Assembly: GCA_002313895.1 (NCBI GenBank)
Contig: DCAW01000187.1
Coordinates: 585-14,571, forward strand
Reading direction: 5' to 3'
DNA length: 13,987 bases
Source of the DNA: Dehalococcoidia bacterium UBA1123
Lineage (GTDB): Bacteria; Chloroflexota; Dehalococcoidia; Lucifugimonadales; UBA1123
This document shows positions 1-7,153 of the stretch, piece by piece. Made by a program: the position numbers and the translations under genes. Below the pieces are notes generated by a model, which saw only the letters and a program-made list of their open reading frames with translations, was not told where the DNA came from and did no database searches. The first letter of the stretch is position 1, and each line of letters begins with the position of its first letter.

Positions 1-185
1 CCAACGGTATAGACGCGGGCGAGCTTTCCGTGCCGAGCGATGGCATATTGTCCGCCGGGATAGTGGCCGTCCTCGACGTGAGATATCATCAACTGCTCAA
101 TCTGGTCCAGCATCGCTGGGTCCAGCCCTAGCGATTCTGGGGACGCAGACTCGAGGGCCATAGAGTCGGTGGTAATTGTAGCCAT
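1..185 (-). CDS. Serine hydrolase, beta-lactamase/EstB-like family, N-terminal fragment
   Basis: The gene runs off the left edge; only the first 61 codons are present. It starts at ATG 185-183 and is preceded by a strong Shine-Dalgarno (AAGGAGA on the minus strand, 200-194), which fixes the start. The fragment contains 'LDPAMLDQIEQLM' at about residues 21-33, then 'GHYPGGQYAIARHGKLARV' near residues 40-58. This is the typical opening of class C beta-lactamase / EstB-type serine hydrolases, where a helix is followed by 'xPGxxxxVxrxGk'. The catalytic SxxK and YxN motifs would lie beyond the edge, so activity cannot be judged. Family members are mostly esterases or peptidases, and substrate cannot be inferred. 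It has the same orientation as the aminotransferase upstream, but a terminator separates them, so it probably has its own promoter. Confidence 0.7.
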   Translation of the reverse strand, partial: MATITTDSMALESASPESLGLDPAMLDQIEQLMISHVEDGHYPGGQYAIARHGKLARVYTV

Positions 186-210
186 GTGTTAGGTCTCCTT
201 GATTTCGCGA

Positions 211-239
211 TTCATCGTAATCGTGTGAGTATCCGTCAA
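211..239 (-). promoter_or_regulatory. Possible promoter of the serine hydrolase gene
   Basis: On the minus strand a TTGACG -35 box (239-234) is followed after 17 bases by GATGAA (216-211). The -35 matches consensus at five of six positions but the -10 is weak. Another reading is TTGCAT with GATACT slightly upstream. The position between the terminator and the hydrolase ribosome binding site makes a promoter here likely, but the exact boxes are uncertain. Confidence 0.3.
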
Positions 240-264
240 CCCGGCACTTCATGCAAGAAACTCC

Positions 265-306
265 AAACAAAAAAACCAGGATGACGGGTTAGAATCCGTC
301 ACCCTG
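265..306 (-). terminator. Intrinsic terminator of the aminotransferase gene
   Basis: Read on the minus strand, an 11-bp stem (arms 306-296 and 287-277, with one G-U wobble) encloses an 8-nt loop. It is followed two bases later by a run of seven T (275-269). The hairpin starts 32 bases after the aminotransferase stop codon. The U-run occurs on one side only, so it is directional for the minus strand. Confidence 0.85.
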
Positions 307-338
307 TTTCACACATGCGGAGTTGATCTAGCGATTCG

Positions 339-1610
339 TCAGTCCACGAGCATCTGGAAGACGTCTCGCATCCGTTGGCCTGCCTGTTGAAGCTCCTCGA
401 TAGGCGCGTTGCTGAAGGCTAGGCGAACGTGGGAGTCGTCGGCTTCCGCCCCGTCGCGATAGAAGAACGCGCCCGCTGGGAACATCAGGCCCTCGCGAGC
501 GGCTGTTTGGGTAAGCTCCATTGCTCCAACGCCAATGCACTCCACCCACAAGAAGAATCCGCCCTCAGGACGATTGAATCGAACGTAAGGCTCGCAGAAC
601 TCCTCTAGTGAGTTTGCCAGCGCGTCGCACTTCTGACGATACAGGTCGCGCATGTTCTCAACGTGGGGTTCCAGAGCGCCGGAGTCGACGTACCGAGTTA
701 ACGCACGCTGAATCAGCGGGTTGTTTCCCATGTCGAACCTAACACGAGCCAGAGCCTCGGTGTACCTGGGGGCTGCTTCGACCCATCCAGAGCGCAGCCC
801 GGTGGCGATTATCTTGCTGAAGGACCCCATCCGCAGGACACCCTCGCCTCCGCCCATCGCGAACAGTGACGGGGGCGGCGAATCGTCGAAGTACAGTTCA
901 GTGTACGCTGCGTCTTCGAGAACCAATACGTTGTATTCGCCGCACAGTTCCAGCAGGGCTTTGCGCCGTTCTAAGTTCATGGTTGCGCCTGTGGGGTTGT
1001 GGTAATCGGCGATTGTATAGACGAACTTCACGGTCTTGCCTGCTGCTGTAGCCTCGGCCAATGCTTGTCTAACACCGTCCACCGATATTCCGTCCTTGTC
1101 GATATCAACCTCGACGATTTCGGCCATGTAGCCCTGCATCGACCTAACGGTGCCTGAGAAGGACGGGCGCTCAACGATCACGACGTCGCCCGGATTGATG
1201 AACGCCTTGCACACGTTGTCCAGCGCGCCGGAACTGCCGTTGTGCATAATGAAATGGTCCGGCGTGACGTCGATGCCCTCAATTTCACTCTGACGTTTCG
1301 CCACCGATTCGCGCAGACCTTCGAAACCCAGCCAGCCGCCGTAGTTCATGGCGTCTTCTGTCTCCTCGGCCAGCACCGCCAGGATGGACTCCTGGAAGTC
1401 CGCGACCGGGACCGTGGGCATGTCGGGAATCCCGCCAGCCAGAACAATGGGGTCTTCTCGCTCAGTGGGGAGCCTCCATCTTCGGCCCGCGTCGGTGGGA
1501 CTGCCCGCGCCGATATTTTTCGCGGACTCGGACAGCACATCTCGAATGTCAGAATCTGCCCATTTTTGCGTCATTCCCGAAGCTGACCCGTCCCCGTTGT
1601 GTTCCGCCAT
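339..1610 (-). CDS. PLP-dependent aminotransferase, fold type I (2-aminoadipate/aromatic aminotransferase-like, MocR/LysN type)
   Basis: This 423-residue protein transfers an amino group between an amino acid and a 2-oxo acid using pyridoxal phosphate. Family landmarks are in order: 'NGSSGALDN' (124-132) for phosphate and ring contacts, 'HNPTGATM' (204-211) with the Asn that contacts the PLP O3', 'LEDAAY' (231-236) with the Asp that pairs with the pyridine nitrogen, 'GSFSKIIATGLRSGW' (262-276) with K266 as the Schiff-base lysine, and 'HVRLAFSN' (394-401) with R396 binding the substrate carboxylate. Length is normal for stand-alone members; there is no N-terminal GntR DNA-binding domain. The ATG start is supported by AAGGAGA, 4 bases upstream. 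The gene is transcribed alone and ends at a clear terminator. It diverges from a RidA-family gene, which fits, since RidA proteins deaminate reactive enamines/imines released by PLP enzymes. Substrate is unresolved. Confidence 0.9.
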   Translation of the reverse strand: MAEHNGDGSASGMTQKWADSDIRDVLSESAKNIGAGSPTDAGRRWRLPTEREDPIVLAGGIPDMPTVPVADFQESILAVLAEETEDAMNYGGWLGFEGLRESVAKRQSEIEGIDVTPDHFIMHNGSSGALDNVCKAFINPGDVVIVERPSFSGTVRSMQGYMAEIVEVDIDKDGISVDGVRQALAEATAAGKTVKFVYTIADYHNPTGATMNLERRKALLELCGEYNVLVLEDAAYTELYFDDSPPPSLFAMGGGEGVLRMGSFSKIIATGLRSGWVEAAPRYTEALARVRFDMGNNPLIQRALTRYVDSGALEPHVENMRDLYRQKCDALANSLEEFCEPYVRFNRPEGGFFLWVECIGVGAMELTQTAAREGLMFPAGAFFYRDGAEADDSHVRLAFSNAPIEELQQAGQRMRDVFQMLVD

Positions 1611-1638
1611 CGTGTCTCCTTCAGTAAACGAATGTCAT

Positions 1639-1667
1639 ATATTCAGAATCGCCGTGGACTTGTTCAA
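1639..1667 (-). promoter_or_regulatory. Weak candidate promoter for the aminotransferase
   Basis: On the minus strand TTGAAC (1667-1662) and GAATAT (1644-1639) are separated by 17 bases. The predicted transcript would start close to 1632 and include the ribosome binding site of the aminotransferase. Matches to consensus are only moderate. Confidence 0.3.
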
Positions 1668-1729
1668 TGTGAATCCCGGCTGAACGAATATTTGTCCAAT
1701 TCGGTTCCAGCGTAACATCTGCGCCTTGA

Positions 1730-1745
1730 GCGCCGCCAGCGGCGC
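1730..1745. repeat. GC-rich inverted repeat between divergent genes
   Basis: GCGCCGC and GCGGCGC form a perfect 7-bp inverted repeat around a 2-base centre. It lies in the 291-base region between the aminotransferase start and the RidA start. It may be an operator or simply a hairpin in DNA; the sequence alone does not decide. Confidence 0.5.
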
Positions 1746-1787
1746 CGCATTAGAGCGCATGTTAATTCGTTGTTCGCAAACTTTTGT

Positions 1788-1803
1788 TGGCGCCACAGCG
1801 CCA
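1788..1803. repeat. Inverted repeat TGGCGC-N4-GCGCCA, possible operator upstream of the RidA gene
   Basis: A perfect 6-bp inverted repeat with a 4-base centre. It sits 9 bases upstream of an extended -10 motif (1813-1821), where a repressor or activator would typically bind. It shares the GGCGCC core with the palindrome at 1730-1745, so a single dimeric regulator could bind both. This is inference from position and symmetry. Confidence 0.4.
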
Positions 1804-1812
1804 GATATTTTC

Positions 1813-1821
1813 TGCTAGTAT
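1813..1821 (+). promoter_or_regulatory. Extended -10 promoter candidate for the RidA-family gene
   Basis: TGCTAGTAT fits an extended -10 element (TGn plus TAnnAT-like hexamer). No good -35 box lies 17 bases upstream, as is common for extended -10 promoters. Transcription would start near 1828, giving a leader of about 74 bases before the TTG start at 1902. Confidence 0.35.
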
Positions 1822-1901
1822 TGGAACCCGTCAGGCTTGGTCGCGAGGCAGAGTCTGTGTCTAGCCAACTCGACAACATCATAACAAGCGAGGTGATTCA
1901 C

Positions 1902-2561
1902 TTGGGGAAACACTATGACGAGGCTCTAATTCCCGATGAGATGCGGCGAAATTTTGACGTTTACGACCGCATCAGCGCTTTGAGTATCGACCTGGGGTCG
2001 TTCGAGGATAACGTGGGGTCGCTCGCCAACGCTGGCATTGCCGGAGTGATTGTGCAAGAGAGCGGCCTTGTCTATCTCTCGGGAACCAGCGGCGGGACAT
2101 TGCCGATGAACGACGACGCCGACCGCATCGAGCACGGCATCGCCGGCGCTCAGGACGCCGCAGACGTGCTCATCACCCGACTTCACTGGGCTCTCAGTTG
2201 CGGCGGCGAGGGCGACCTCAACGACGTGCTTTACACGGTCAAAGCTCTCGGCATGGTCGTCACTCCAGGCGGAGGAGTAACCAGCGCCGGCCCGCCAGTG
2301 ACCAACGGGTTCTCCTTCCGTTGGCAGTCCGTTTTCGGTGGTCCGAAAAGCGACTACGCCGAAAACGGCGTTGACCCCGGAGGATTCGCGGGTATCCACG
2401 CCCGCAGCGCCATCGGGGGCTTTGATGGACGATTCTCAATCGAGCCTGAGATAATCGTCGCTGTGCCGCCGTCGCTCACTCGCGATATCATCATGAACCG
2501 TGGCTGGGTGTTCCCGCTCCCTCCGGTCATGCTGGAGAAGGTCAAAAGCCAGCGAGGATAA
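1902..2561 (+). CDS. RidA/YjgF/YER057c/UK114-family protein, enamine/imine deaminase-like
   Basis: The longest reading frame begins at ATG 1770, but the likely start is TTG 1902. A textbook Shine-Dalgarno GAGGTGA (1890-1896) lies 5 bases before it, whereas ATG 1770 has none and lies upstream of the candidate promoter. This gives 219 residues, longer than the usual ~130 for RidA. An N-terminal extension of about 45 residues precedes 'GLVYLSGTSGG' (55-65). Then come 'DLNDVLYTVKALGMV' (105-119), a Gly/Pro-rich stretch, 'VFGG' and 'HARSAIGG' (166-173). The Arg of that last motif (R168) corresponds to the conserved carboxylate-binding Arg of active Rid proteins. The domain ends with 'EIIVAVPP'. 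The pattern resembles the YjgF_UK114_like_1 subgroup more than RidA itself. Role inferred: hydrolysis of reactive 2-aminoacrylate-type intermediates, in keeping with the divergent PLP aminotransferase. Confidence 0.8.
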   Translation: MGKHYDEALIPDEMRRNFDVYDRISALSIDLGSFEDNVGSLANAGIAGVIVQESGLVYLSGTSGGTLPMNDDADRIEHGIAGAQDAADVLITRLHWALSCGGEGDLNDVLYTVKALGMVVTPGGGVTSAGPPVTNGFSFRWQSVFGGPKSDYAENGVDPGGFAGIHARSAIGGFDGRFSIEPEIIVAVPPSLTRDIIMNRGWVFPLPPVMLEKVKSQRG

Positions 2562-2588
2562 CCCAAGTCCAAAAGTCCGCGCAGGCCG

Positions 2589-3728
2589 TCAGCCGTTGAA
2601 TCTATCAAGCAATTGAATGATCGTGTTGGATGACGGCCTCTCGCTGATACCACGCCCAACGTACTTTTATCGGATTAGGCCGAAACCGTCGATAATGAAT
2701 GTCGATGGCGTCGGCAGGTCGCCCCTTAGAAGGTTAAAAACCTCGTACTGTTTCACAACGTCGCCCGACGGGTTGTAGAGTATCTGGAACTGAACGCAGG
2801 CCCTTCCAGCCACAGACGTTGCGTTCGTTAGGTCGTGCGTGCTGATAGCAAAGACAACGGTGTTTCGAGACTCGATTTCATCGAAGTTTTTCGTCAACTC
2901 AACGAGTTGAGCTTTGCGGAACGTTCACCATTAGGCTCGATAGAAAATCAGCACGACATCGCGCCCGATTTGATCCTCAAGACGATACTCCGGGCCGTCG
3001 ACGAAAGGCAATCTGAAGTTGTGCGCCATTTCTCCAACCTCGACACCCAAGCTAATCGGAATGGCGGTCGGCTCAACGATGACCACAACTGGCTCTGGTG
3101 TGGGCGTGGGCGGCGCTGGAATCGGGGTGTGGGTTGGCGTCGGTTCAGAAGTCATCGTGGCAGCAGGCAGTGGGATGGGAGACGGTTCCGGCGTTGGCCC
3201 GACCTGAGGTTGAGGAATCACCGTGGAAATGGCGACGGCAATTGACTCGGTCTGCGCCGTCGTATCCTCTTCTTCAACCATCTGCCCTGGCGTCGGACAT
3301 GGGTCAACGTTGGCGACATTGCTTGACTCTTCGACGGGCGGTTTTTCTTAGTAGACTTCTCGTTCAATTTTAACGTCGGCGGTCAGGCCTGATTGACCGC
3401 TCGGTGTCGATTGTGTGGCGATTGAGGTCGATAGGAAGGAAGGCGACAGGTCCGCCGACGAACTAATCATCGGAACTGGAGTTGCCGGTGTCGACTCGGC
3501 AGGCTCAGTGGCAATTGCCGGTTGGACCGGAGCGGCCTGAGAACGCACAACAGCTTCTTCGACCGAGACAGGAGCGACGGACTGAGTCGCAGGAGCGGGT
3601 TGAGGCGCAGGGGATTCTTCCGACTTCGTTGCCGCTAAGGGAGCGGGAGCGCTTTGCAATAGCGTCTCCTGAGATTCATTTGCGGCGCAGGCGATGCCGC
3701 CCACCAACATCAGCCTAACAAAGTGCAT
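2589..3728 (-). pseudogene. Lipoprotein with Pro/Thr-rich linker and C-terminal peroxiredoxin (AhpC/TSA-like) domain, interrupted by four in-frame stops; possible decayed selenoprotein
   Basis: One continuous minus-strand frame of 379 codons can be followed from ATG 3728 to TGA 2591-2589. It opens with a short hydrophobic segment ending in 'GGIAC', an imperfect lipobox. A long Pro/Ala/Thr-rich region follows, including 'PTPTPEP' repeats around 3080-3130. The peroxiredoxin domain begins near 'VGEMAHNFRLPF', continues through 'VVLIFYRA', 'RKAQLVEL', 'FQILYNPSGDVV', 'PSTFIIDGFG' and 'KYVGR', and ends with 'ERPSSNTIIQLLDRF'. All parts lie in the same frame, so there is no frameshift. Internal stops are TAA (3350-3348), TAA (2933-2931), TGA (2927-2925) and TAA (2669-2667). 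The TGA falls where related proteins have the first Cys of 'WCPxC' (here W-TGA-T-F-R), and the second Cys is Arg. A separate short lipoprotein for the upstream half (126 residues to the first TAA) is possible, but the linker reads through smoothly. No strong ribosome binding site precedes ATG 3728. Confidence 0.75.
2894..2927 (-). other. In-frame TGA at the active-site position with SECIS-like hairpin
   Basis: On the minus strand TGA (2927-2925) is followed after 14 bases by a perfect 7-bp stem TCAACTC/GAGTTGA with a GTT loop (2903-2901). The apical loop lies 21 bases after the TGA and begins with G. Both points fit the loose bacterial SECIS rule: loop about 16-37 bases downstream, with a G in its first two positions. 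The hairpin sits inside the coding frame, as bacterial SECIS elements do. Against function: a TAA stop lies just two codons upstream, so this copy could not make full-length selenoprotein even with Sec machinery. A chance palindrome is possible. Confidence 0.4.
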
Positions 3729-3849
3729 CGTTATCAATCGCTTGCTATAGAATTTCGCCACAACCTGCCCTGCTCTCAAATCGCCCGCAACTCTATGCCT
3801 AACTACGAGCCGCATCAGTGCGTGGATTTAGACAACTTGGAGAAACGCC

Positions 3850-3878
3850 TTGACCCGCCGTTGCGATGTTCGTACACT
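3850..3878 (+). promoter_or_regulatory. Promoter of the pncB operon
   Basis: TTGACC (3850-3855) and TACACT (3873-3878) are separated by 17 bases, matching the -35 and -10 consensus at five and four of six positions. Transcription would start near 3885, downstream of the ATG codons at 3723 and 3795. That supports the GTG at 3912 as the real pncB start. Confidence 0.6.
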
Positions 3879-3911
3879 GGGGCAAATTTTGATGCCGTTG
3901 GAGTCAACCCT

Positions 3912-5300
3912 GTGGGTTCCCCGAAGCTGTCAGCCCCTCTATTCACCGATCTCTACCAGTTAACGATGGCCCAGGCGTACTGGCAATCCCGCACAACCAG
4001 GGACGCGACGTTCAGTCTGCATTTCAGAAAATTCCCTTCCAACCGATCATATTACGTGTTCGTCGGTCTTGAGGATGTCCTAGACTATCTGGAGGAATTT
4101 AGTTTCAGTGACGCCGATATAGAAGCCCTCAAATACCTGGGCCCGTTCGATGACGGTTTTTTGAAGTATCTCTCTGAGCTAAGTTTCTCGGGCGAGGTTC
4201 GGTCAATGCCTGAAGGCACGCTCTTCTTTGAAAACGAGCCTGTTCTTGAAGTCGCGGGGCCAGTCATCGAGTGTCAATTGGTCGAGACTTTCCTGGTCAA
4301 CCAGATCAACCTCCAGTCGATGATGGCGACCAAGGCGGCGCGCACTGTCCACGCGGCGGCTGGCCGACAAGTCTTGGATTTCGCTGCTCGACGCACCCAC
4401 GGCACCGATGCGGCTGTTAAGTTCGCCCGCGCGGCCCACATCACTGGCTTCTCAGGCACCAGCAATGTCCAGGCCGCAGCGTTGTACGGGATTCCGCCTG
4501 TGGGCACTATGGCTCACTCTTTTGTCACGACCTTCGAGCAAGAATTGGACGCCTTCACTGCCTACGCTGCCTCATTCCCCGATTCGTCCATCTTCCTCGT
4601 GGACACCTACGACACGGAAGAAGGAGTTAAGAACGCGATCAAGTGCGCTCTAGAGATGCGCGAGCTCGGTCACTCGCTGCGGGGGATACGGTTGGATAGT
4701 GGCAACCTGCTGAAACTCTCCCAGATGTCCAGGAGAATGTTGGACGATGCCGGATTGCCATTCGTCCAGATTTTCGCATCTGGCGGGCTTGACGAATTTG
4801 CCATCGAGTCACTGGTGGCTTCTGGCGCCCCTATCGATGGCTTCGGCGTTGGAACAAAGGTCGGCACGTCTGAGGACGCGCCGTACACTGATTTCGTGTA
4901 CAAGATGGTGAAATATGCCCGACGTCCGATCATGAAATTGAGCGACGAGAAACAATCGATTCCGGGCCCAAAGCAGGTCTTCCGTGAGTTTGACCAGAAC
5001 CGAACGTTCCGAGGCGACATCATCGGATGCGAACCCGACGCCGATCCCGGAGACCAGACCGAACTGCTTTTGAGAGTCGTGATGGAGCGAGGAAAACGAC
5101 TCCAGCCCAAAACTGAACTCGAGCAGGTGCGAGCGCACTTCGAAAATCAGTTCGCTCGCCTCCCAACCGAGTTGAAGTCCTTGAGCGCTCAGAAGGCCTA
5201 TCCTGTGACTTTATCTGACAAGCTAAATAAGCTGACCCACCACACCAGGGACGCGTTAATGGCTACGGAAGAGCCTAAAGAAGCGAGCGCGTCCCCATAA
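3912..5300 (+). CDS. pncB: Nicotinate phosphoribosyltransferase (NAPRT), EC 6.3.4.21
   Basis: Converts nicotinate and PRPP to nicotinate mononucleotide with ATP hydrolysis, the entry step of the Preiss-Handler route to NAD. The frame is open from ATG 3723, but GTG 3912 is preferred: it has GGAG 8 bases upstream, follows a good promoter, and places the conserved 'LFTDLYQLTMAQAYW' at residues 10-24. This gives 462 residues, normal for the family. Further motifs are 'ARRTHGTDAA' (159-168), 'GFSGTSNV' (179-186), 'GTMAHSF' (198-204) whose His matches the phosphorylated His of the family, 'VDTYDTEEG' (230-238), 'GIRLDSGNL' (258-266), 'FASGGLDE' (288-295) and 'GFGVGT' (310-315). The upstream 189 bases of the frame show no family similarity. 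It is followed after 26 bases by a carboxymuconolactone-decarboxylase-like gene in the same direction. Confidence 0.93.
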   Translation: MGSPKLSAPLFTDLYQLTMAQAYWQSRTTRDATFSLHFRKFPSNRSYYVFVGLEDVLDYLEEFSFSDADIEALKYLGPFDDGFLKYLSELSFSGEVRSMPEGTLFFENEPVLEVAGPVIECQLVETFLVNQINLQSMMATKAARTVHAAAGRQVLDFAARRTHGTDAAVKFARAAHITGFSGTSNVQAAALYGIPPVGTMAHSFVTTFEQELDAFTAYAASFPDSSIFLVDTYDTEEGVKNAIKCALEMRELGHSLRGIRLDSGNLLKLSQMSRRMLDDAGLPFVQIFASGGLDEFAIESLVASGAPIDGFGVGTKVGTSEDAPYTDFVYKMVKYARRPIMKLSDEKQSIPGPKQVFREFDQNRTFRGDIIGCEPDADPGDQTELLLRVVMERGKRLQPKTELEQVRAHFENQFARLPTELKSLSAQKAYPVTLSDKLNKLTHHTRDALMATEEPKEASASP

Positions 5301-5326
5301 TTTTCGATAAAATGCGAGGTAACCCA

Positions 5327-5893
5327 ATGGCGCGAGTTCCGTATCAAAACCGCGAGGACCTGCCGGAGTCTGCCCAGCCCATTTACGACCGAATAGCCAA
5401 GACCAGAGGTTCGGTAGAACCAAACACCCCCATGCCCAACTCTTTTCGCGCGTTGTTGAACAGCCCGCCTGCCGCCGAAGCCGTCGGCGCGCTGGGCGAG
5501 TTTCTGAGGTTCAACACATCGCTCGACCCGGTGATTCGCGAAATCGCTATCATAAGCGTCGCCCGACAGACAAACAGCGACTACGAATGGGCGCACCACG
5601 AACCCATCGCTCGGCAGGTCGGCGTGTCAGATCAGGTGATTGAAGCGATTCGCACAAACCGCGCTCCGATGGGCCTTCCGGCCAAAGACGGCATATTTGC
5701 GCAGGCGGCAAAAGAGCTTGTGAATGACGGAACCCTTGCCGACAGGACGTATCAGGCCGTCGACCACCTTATAGGGCCACAGGGGACGGTCGATCTGATC
5801 GTGCTGATCGGCTATTACGCGATGCTGTCCACGGCTCTCAACGCCCTGGGCATCGAGATGGAGCCGGGGCTGAGTTCAGATCTCAACGACTAA
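5327..5893 (+). CDS. Carboxymuconolactone decarboxylase (CMD/AhpD-like) family protein lacking cysteine
   Basis: ATG 5327 is chosen over ATG 5312 because GAGGT (5316-5320) lies 6 bases before it and the resulting 'MARVPYQNREDLPE' start is typical of the family. The protein has 188 residues and one all-helical CMD domain. 'LDPVIREIAIISVARQ' (66-81) is followed by 'YEWAHHEPIARQVGVS' (86-101), the core where AhpD has its ExxxCxxC-type peroxidase site. This protein contains no cysteine at all, so an AhpD-type thiol peroxidase mechanism is ruled out. Glu87, His90 and His91 are the likely polar active-site residues. It lies 26 bases downstream of pncB and probably shares its transcript. Its substrate is unknown; decarboxylation of a lactone is only the family name. 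It converges with the racemase gene, with 12 bases between stops and no terminator seen. Confidence 0.8.
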   Translation: MARVPYQNREDLPESAQPIYDRIAKTRGSVEPNTPMPNSFRALLNSPPAAEAVGALGEFLRFNTSLDPVIREIAIISVARQTNSDYEWAHHEPIARQVGVSDQVIEAIRTNRAPMGLPAKDGIFAQAAKELVNDGTLADRTYQAVDHLIGPQGTVDLIVLIGYYAMLSTALNALGIEMEPGLSSDLND

Positions 5894-5905
5894 CCCGCCT
5901 TTGCC

Positions 5906-7105
5906 TCATCCAGCATCAACTGCGTCATCGTCTATCAGGCGCGACACTTTCGAGTCATCGTATCCTAACGCGCCTAATATCTCGCGAGTGTTCTGCCCAG
6001 GAGTCACGCCCAGCGACCGGATAGTTCCCGGCGTATCGGACAGCTTGGGGCCAATGCCTACCTGACGCACAACCTCGCCGTTCAGCGTCCCGGCGTCCAC
6101 AATCATCTTTCGCTGGATGTTCTGTGGGTCGTCGGCCATCTCGTCCAGCGAATAGACTTTCGCCACGGCTATGTTATCAATGGCTCGCAGGTCGACCCAC
6201 CAGTCCTCACGATTTCTCTGCGCGAAGGTCGAGCGCAGTTCGGACAGAACGCGTTCGGAGTTCGCAGAGTCGAATTGGCCGTCGATCAGGTCTTCGCGGT
6301 CGATAGCCCGACACAGCGTTGACCAGAACCACGGCTCGATGCAACCGACGCTCAGGTATTTTCCGTCCTTGCAGCGATAGACGTTGTAGTACGGGGCTCC
6401 GCCGTTTAGCGTCACGCTTCCAGGCGTCGGCACAGTTCCAGACACAAAATACTCGCTCAGCATCGAGGCCATCAGATAGCCGACGCCATCGGACATGGCG
6501 ATGTCCACCATCTGTCCTTGGCCTGTGTGAGTGCGGGCTATCAACGCGGCCATTATCGCCATCGCCGCATGCAGGCCGCCGCCTGCGAAATCGGCGATAA
6601 TGTTCATCGGAATCGAAGGGCCGCCCTCCTGAGAGCCAATGACGCCGAGAGCGCCACCCACGGAGATATAGTTGATGTCATGGCCCACCAGATCGCTGTA
6701 CGGGCCGTCCTGACCATAGCCCGACAGGGAGCAATAAACAAGCCTCGGATTGATCGCCTTCAGCGATTCGTAGTCACAACCCAAACGCGAAACCACACCG
6801 GGTCGGAATCCCTCTATGAACACGTCGGCGTCCCGACACAGCTTGTTGAGAACATCGCGGGCGTCGTCGTTCTTGAGGTTCAGAGCGATGCTCCGTTTGT
6901 TGCGGTTGAGAGCGTTGAACGCAGACCGCCGCCGGGCCTGAGTTGCGTCCGATTCGCCGCCTCGCTCCCTCGCCATGCGCCCTCCGCCCGGCTCTTCGAC
7001 CCGAATCACATCCGCTCCCAGGTCACCCAGCACCATCGTGCAGTACGGACCGGGAGCGAGTCGGGTCAGGTCGATAACTTTGATGCCTTGCAGGGCCATA
7101 GACAA
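5906..7105 (-). CDS. Alpha-methylacyl-CoA racemase-like CaiB/BaiF family enzyme
   Basis: A 399-residue single-domain CaiB/BaiF protein. It opens with 'GIKVIDLTRLAPGPY' (7-21), then 'GDLGADVIRVEEP' and 'NRNKRSIALNLK' (67-78). H142 in 'GHDINYI', D172 in 'ADFAGGG' and E257 in 'CIEPWF' match the catalytic His126, Asp156 and Glu241 of Mycobacterium tuberculosis racemase MCR, with exactly the same spacing (30 and 115 residues). This favours racemase over CoA-transferase. Such enzymes epimerise 2-methylacyl-CoA esters so that beta-oxidation can proceed. TTG 7105 is the probable start, since GGGAGG lies 7 bases upstream; ATG 7099, two codons later, would have a spacing of 13. It lies 48 bases downstream of the tandem CaiB/BaiF gene, suggesting an operon. 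Confidence 0.87.
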   Translation of the reverse strand: MSMALQGIKVIDLTRLAPGPYCTMVLGDLGADVIRVEEPGGGRMARERGGESDATQARRRSAFNALNRNKRSIALNLKNDDARDVLNKLCRDADVFIEGFRPGVVSRLGCDYESLKAINPRLVYCSLSGYGQDGPYSDLVGHDINYISVGGALGVIGSQEGGPSIPMNIIADFAGGGLHAAMAIMAALIARTHTGQGQMVDIAMSDGVGYLMASMLSEYFVSGTVPTPGSVTLNGGAPYYNVYRCKDGKYLSVGCIEPWFWSTLCRAIDREDLIDGQFDSANSERVLSELRSTFAQRNREDWWVDLRAIDNIAVAKVYSLDEMADDPQNIQRKMIVDAGTLNGEVVRQVGIGPKLSDTPGTIRSLGVTPGQNTREILGALGYDDSKVSRLIDDDAVDAG

Positions 7106-7153
7106 TGGGTTGCCTCCCTTGTGGTTGATTCATGGGCCGAACAGGCTGATGCG

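Noticed and set aside
1926..2399. 157-codon minus-strand frame
   Set aside because: Antisense to the RidA-family gene, which has clear conserved motifs.
2835..3245. 136-codon plus-strand open frame
   Set aside because: It is a shadow of the Pro/Thr-rich linker and peroxiredoxin frame on the minus strand; the product is Arg/Trp/Gly-rich low complexity.
2667..3350. TAA codons as sense codons (altered genetic code)
   Set aside because: The RidA-like, pncB and CMD-like genes all end in TAA at the expected family length, so TAA acts as stop in this organism.
3723..3911. N-terminal extension of pncB from ATG 3723 or ATG 3795
   Set aside because: Both ATGs lie upstream of the predicted promoter, have poor ribosome binding sites, and the added residues do not resemble NAPRT.
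5894..5905. Terminator between the convergent CMD-like and racemase-like genes
   Set aside because: Only 12 bases separate the stop codons, and no hairpin with a T-run is visible there or just inside either gene.
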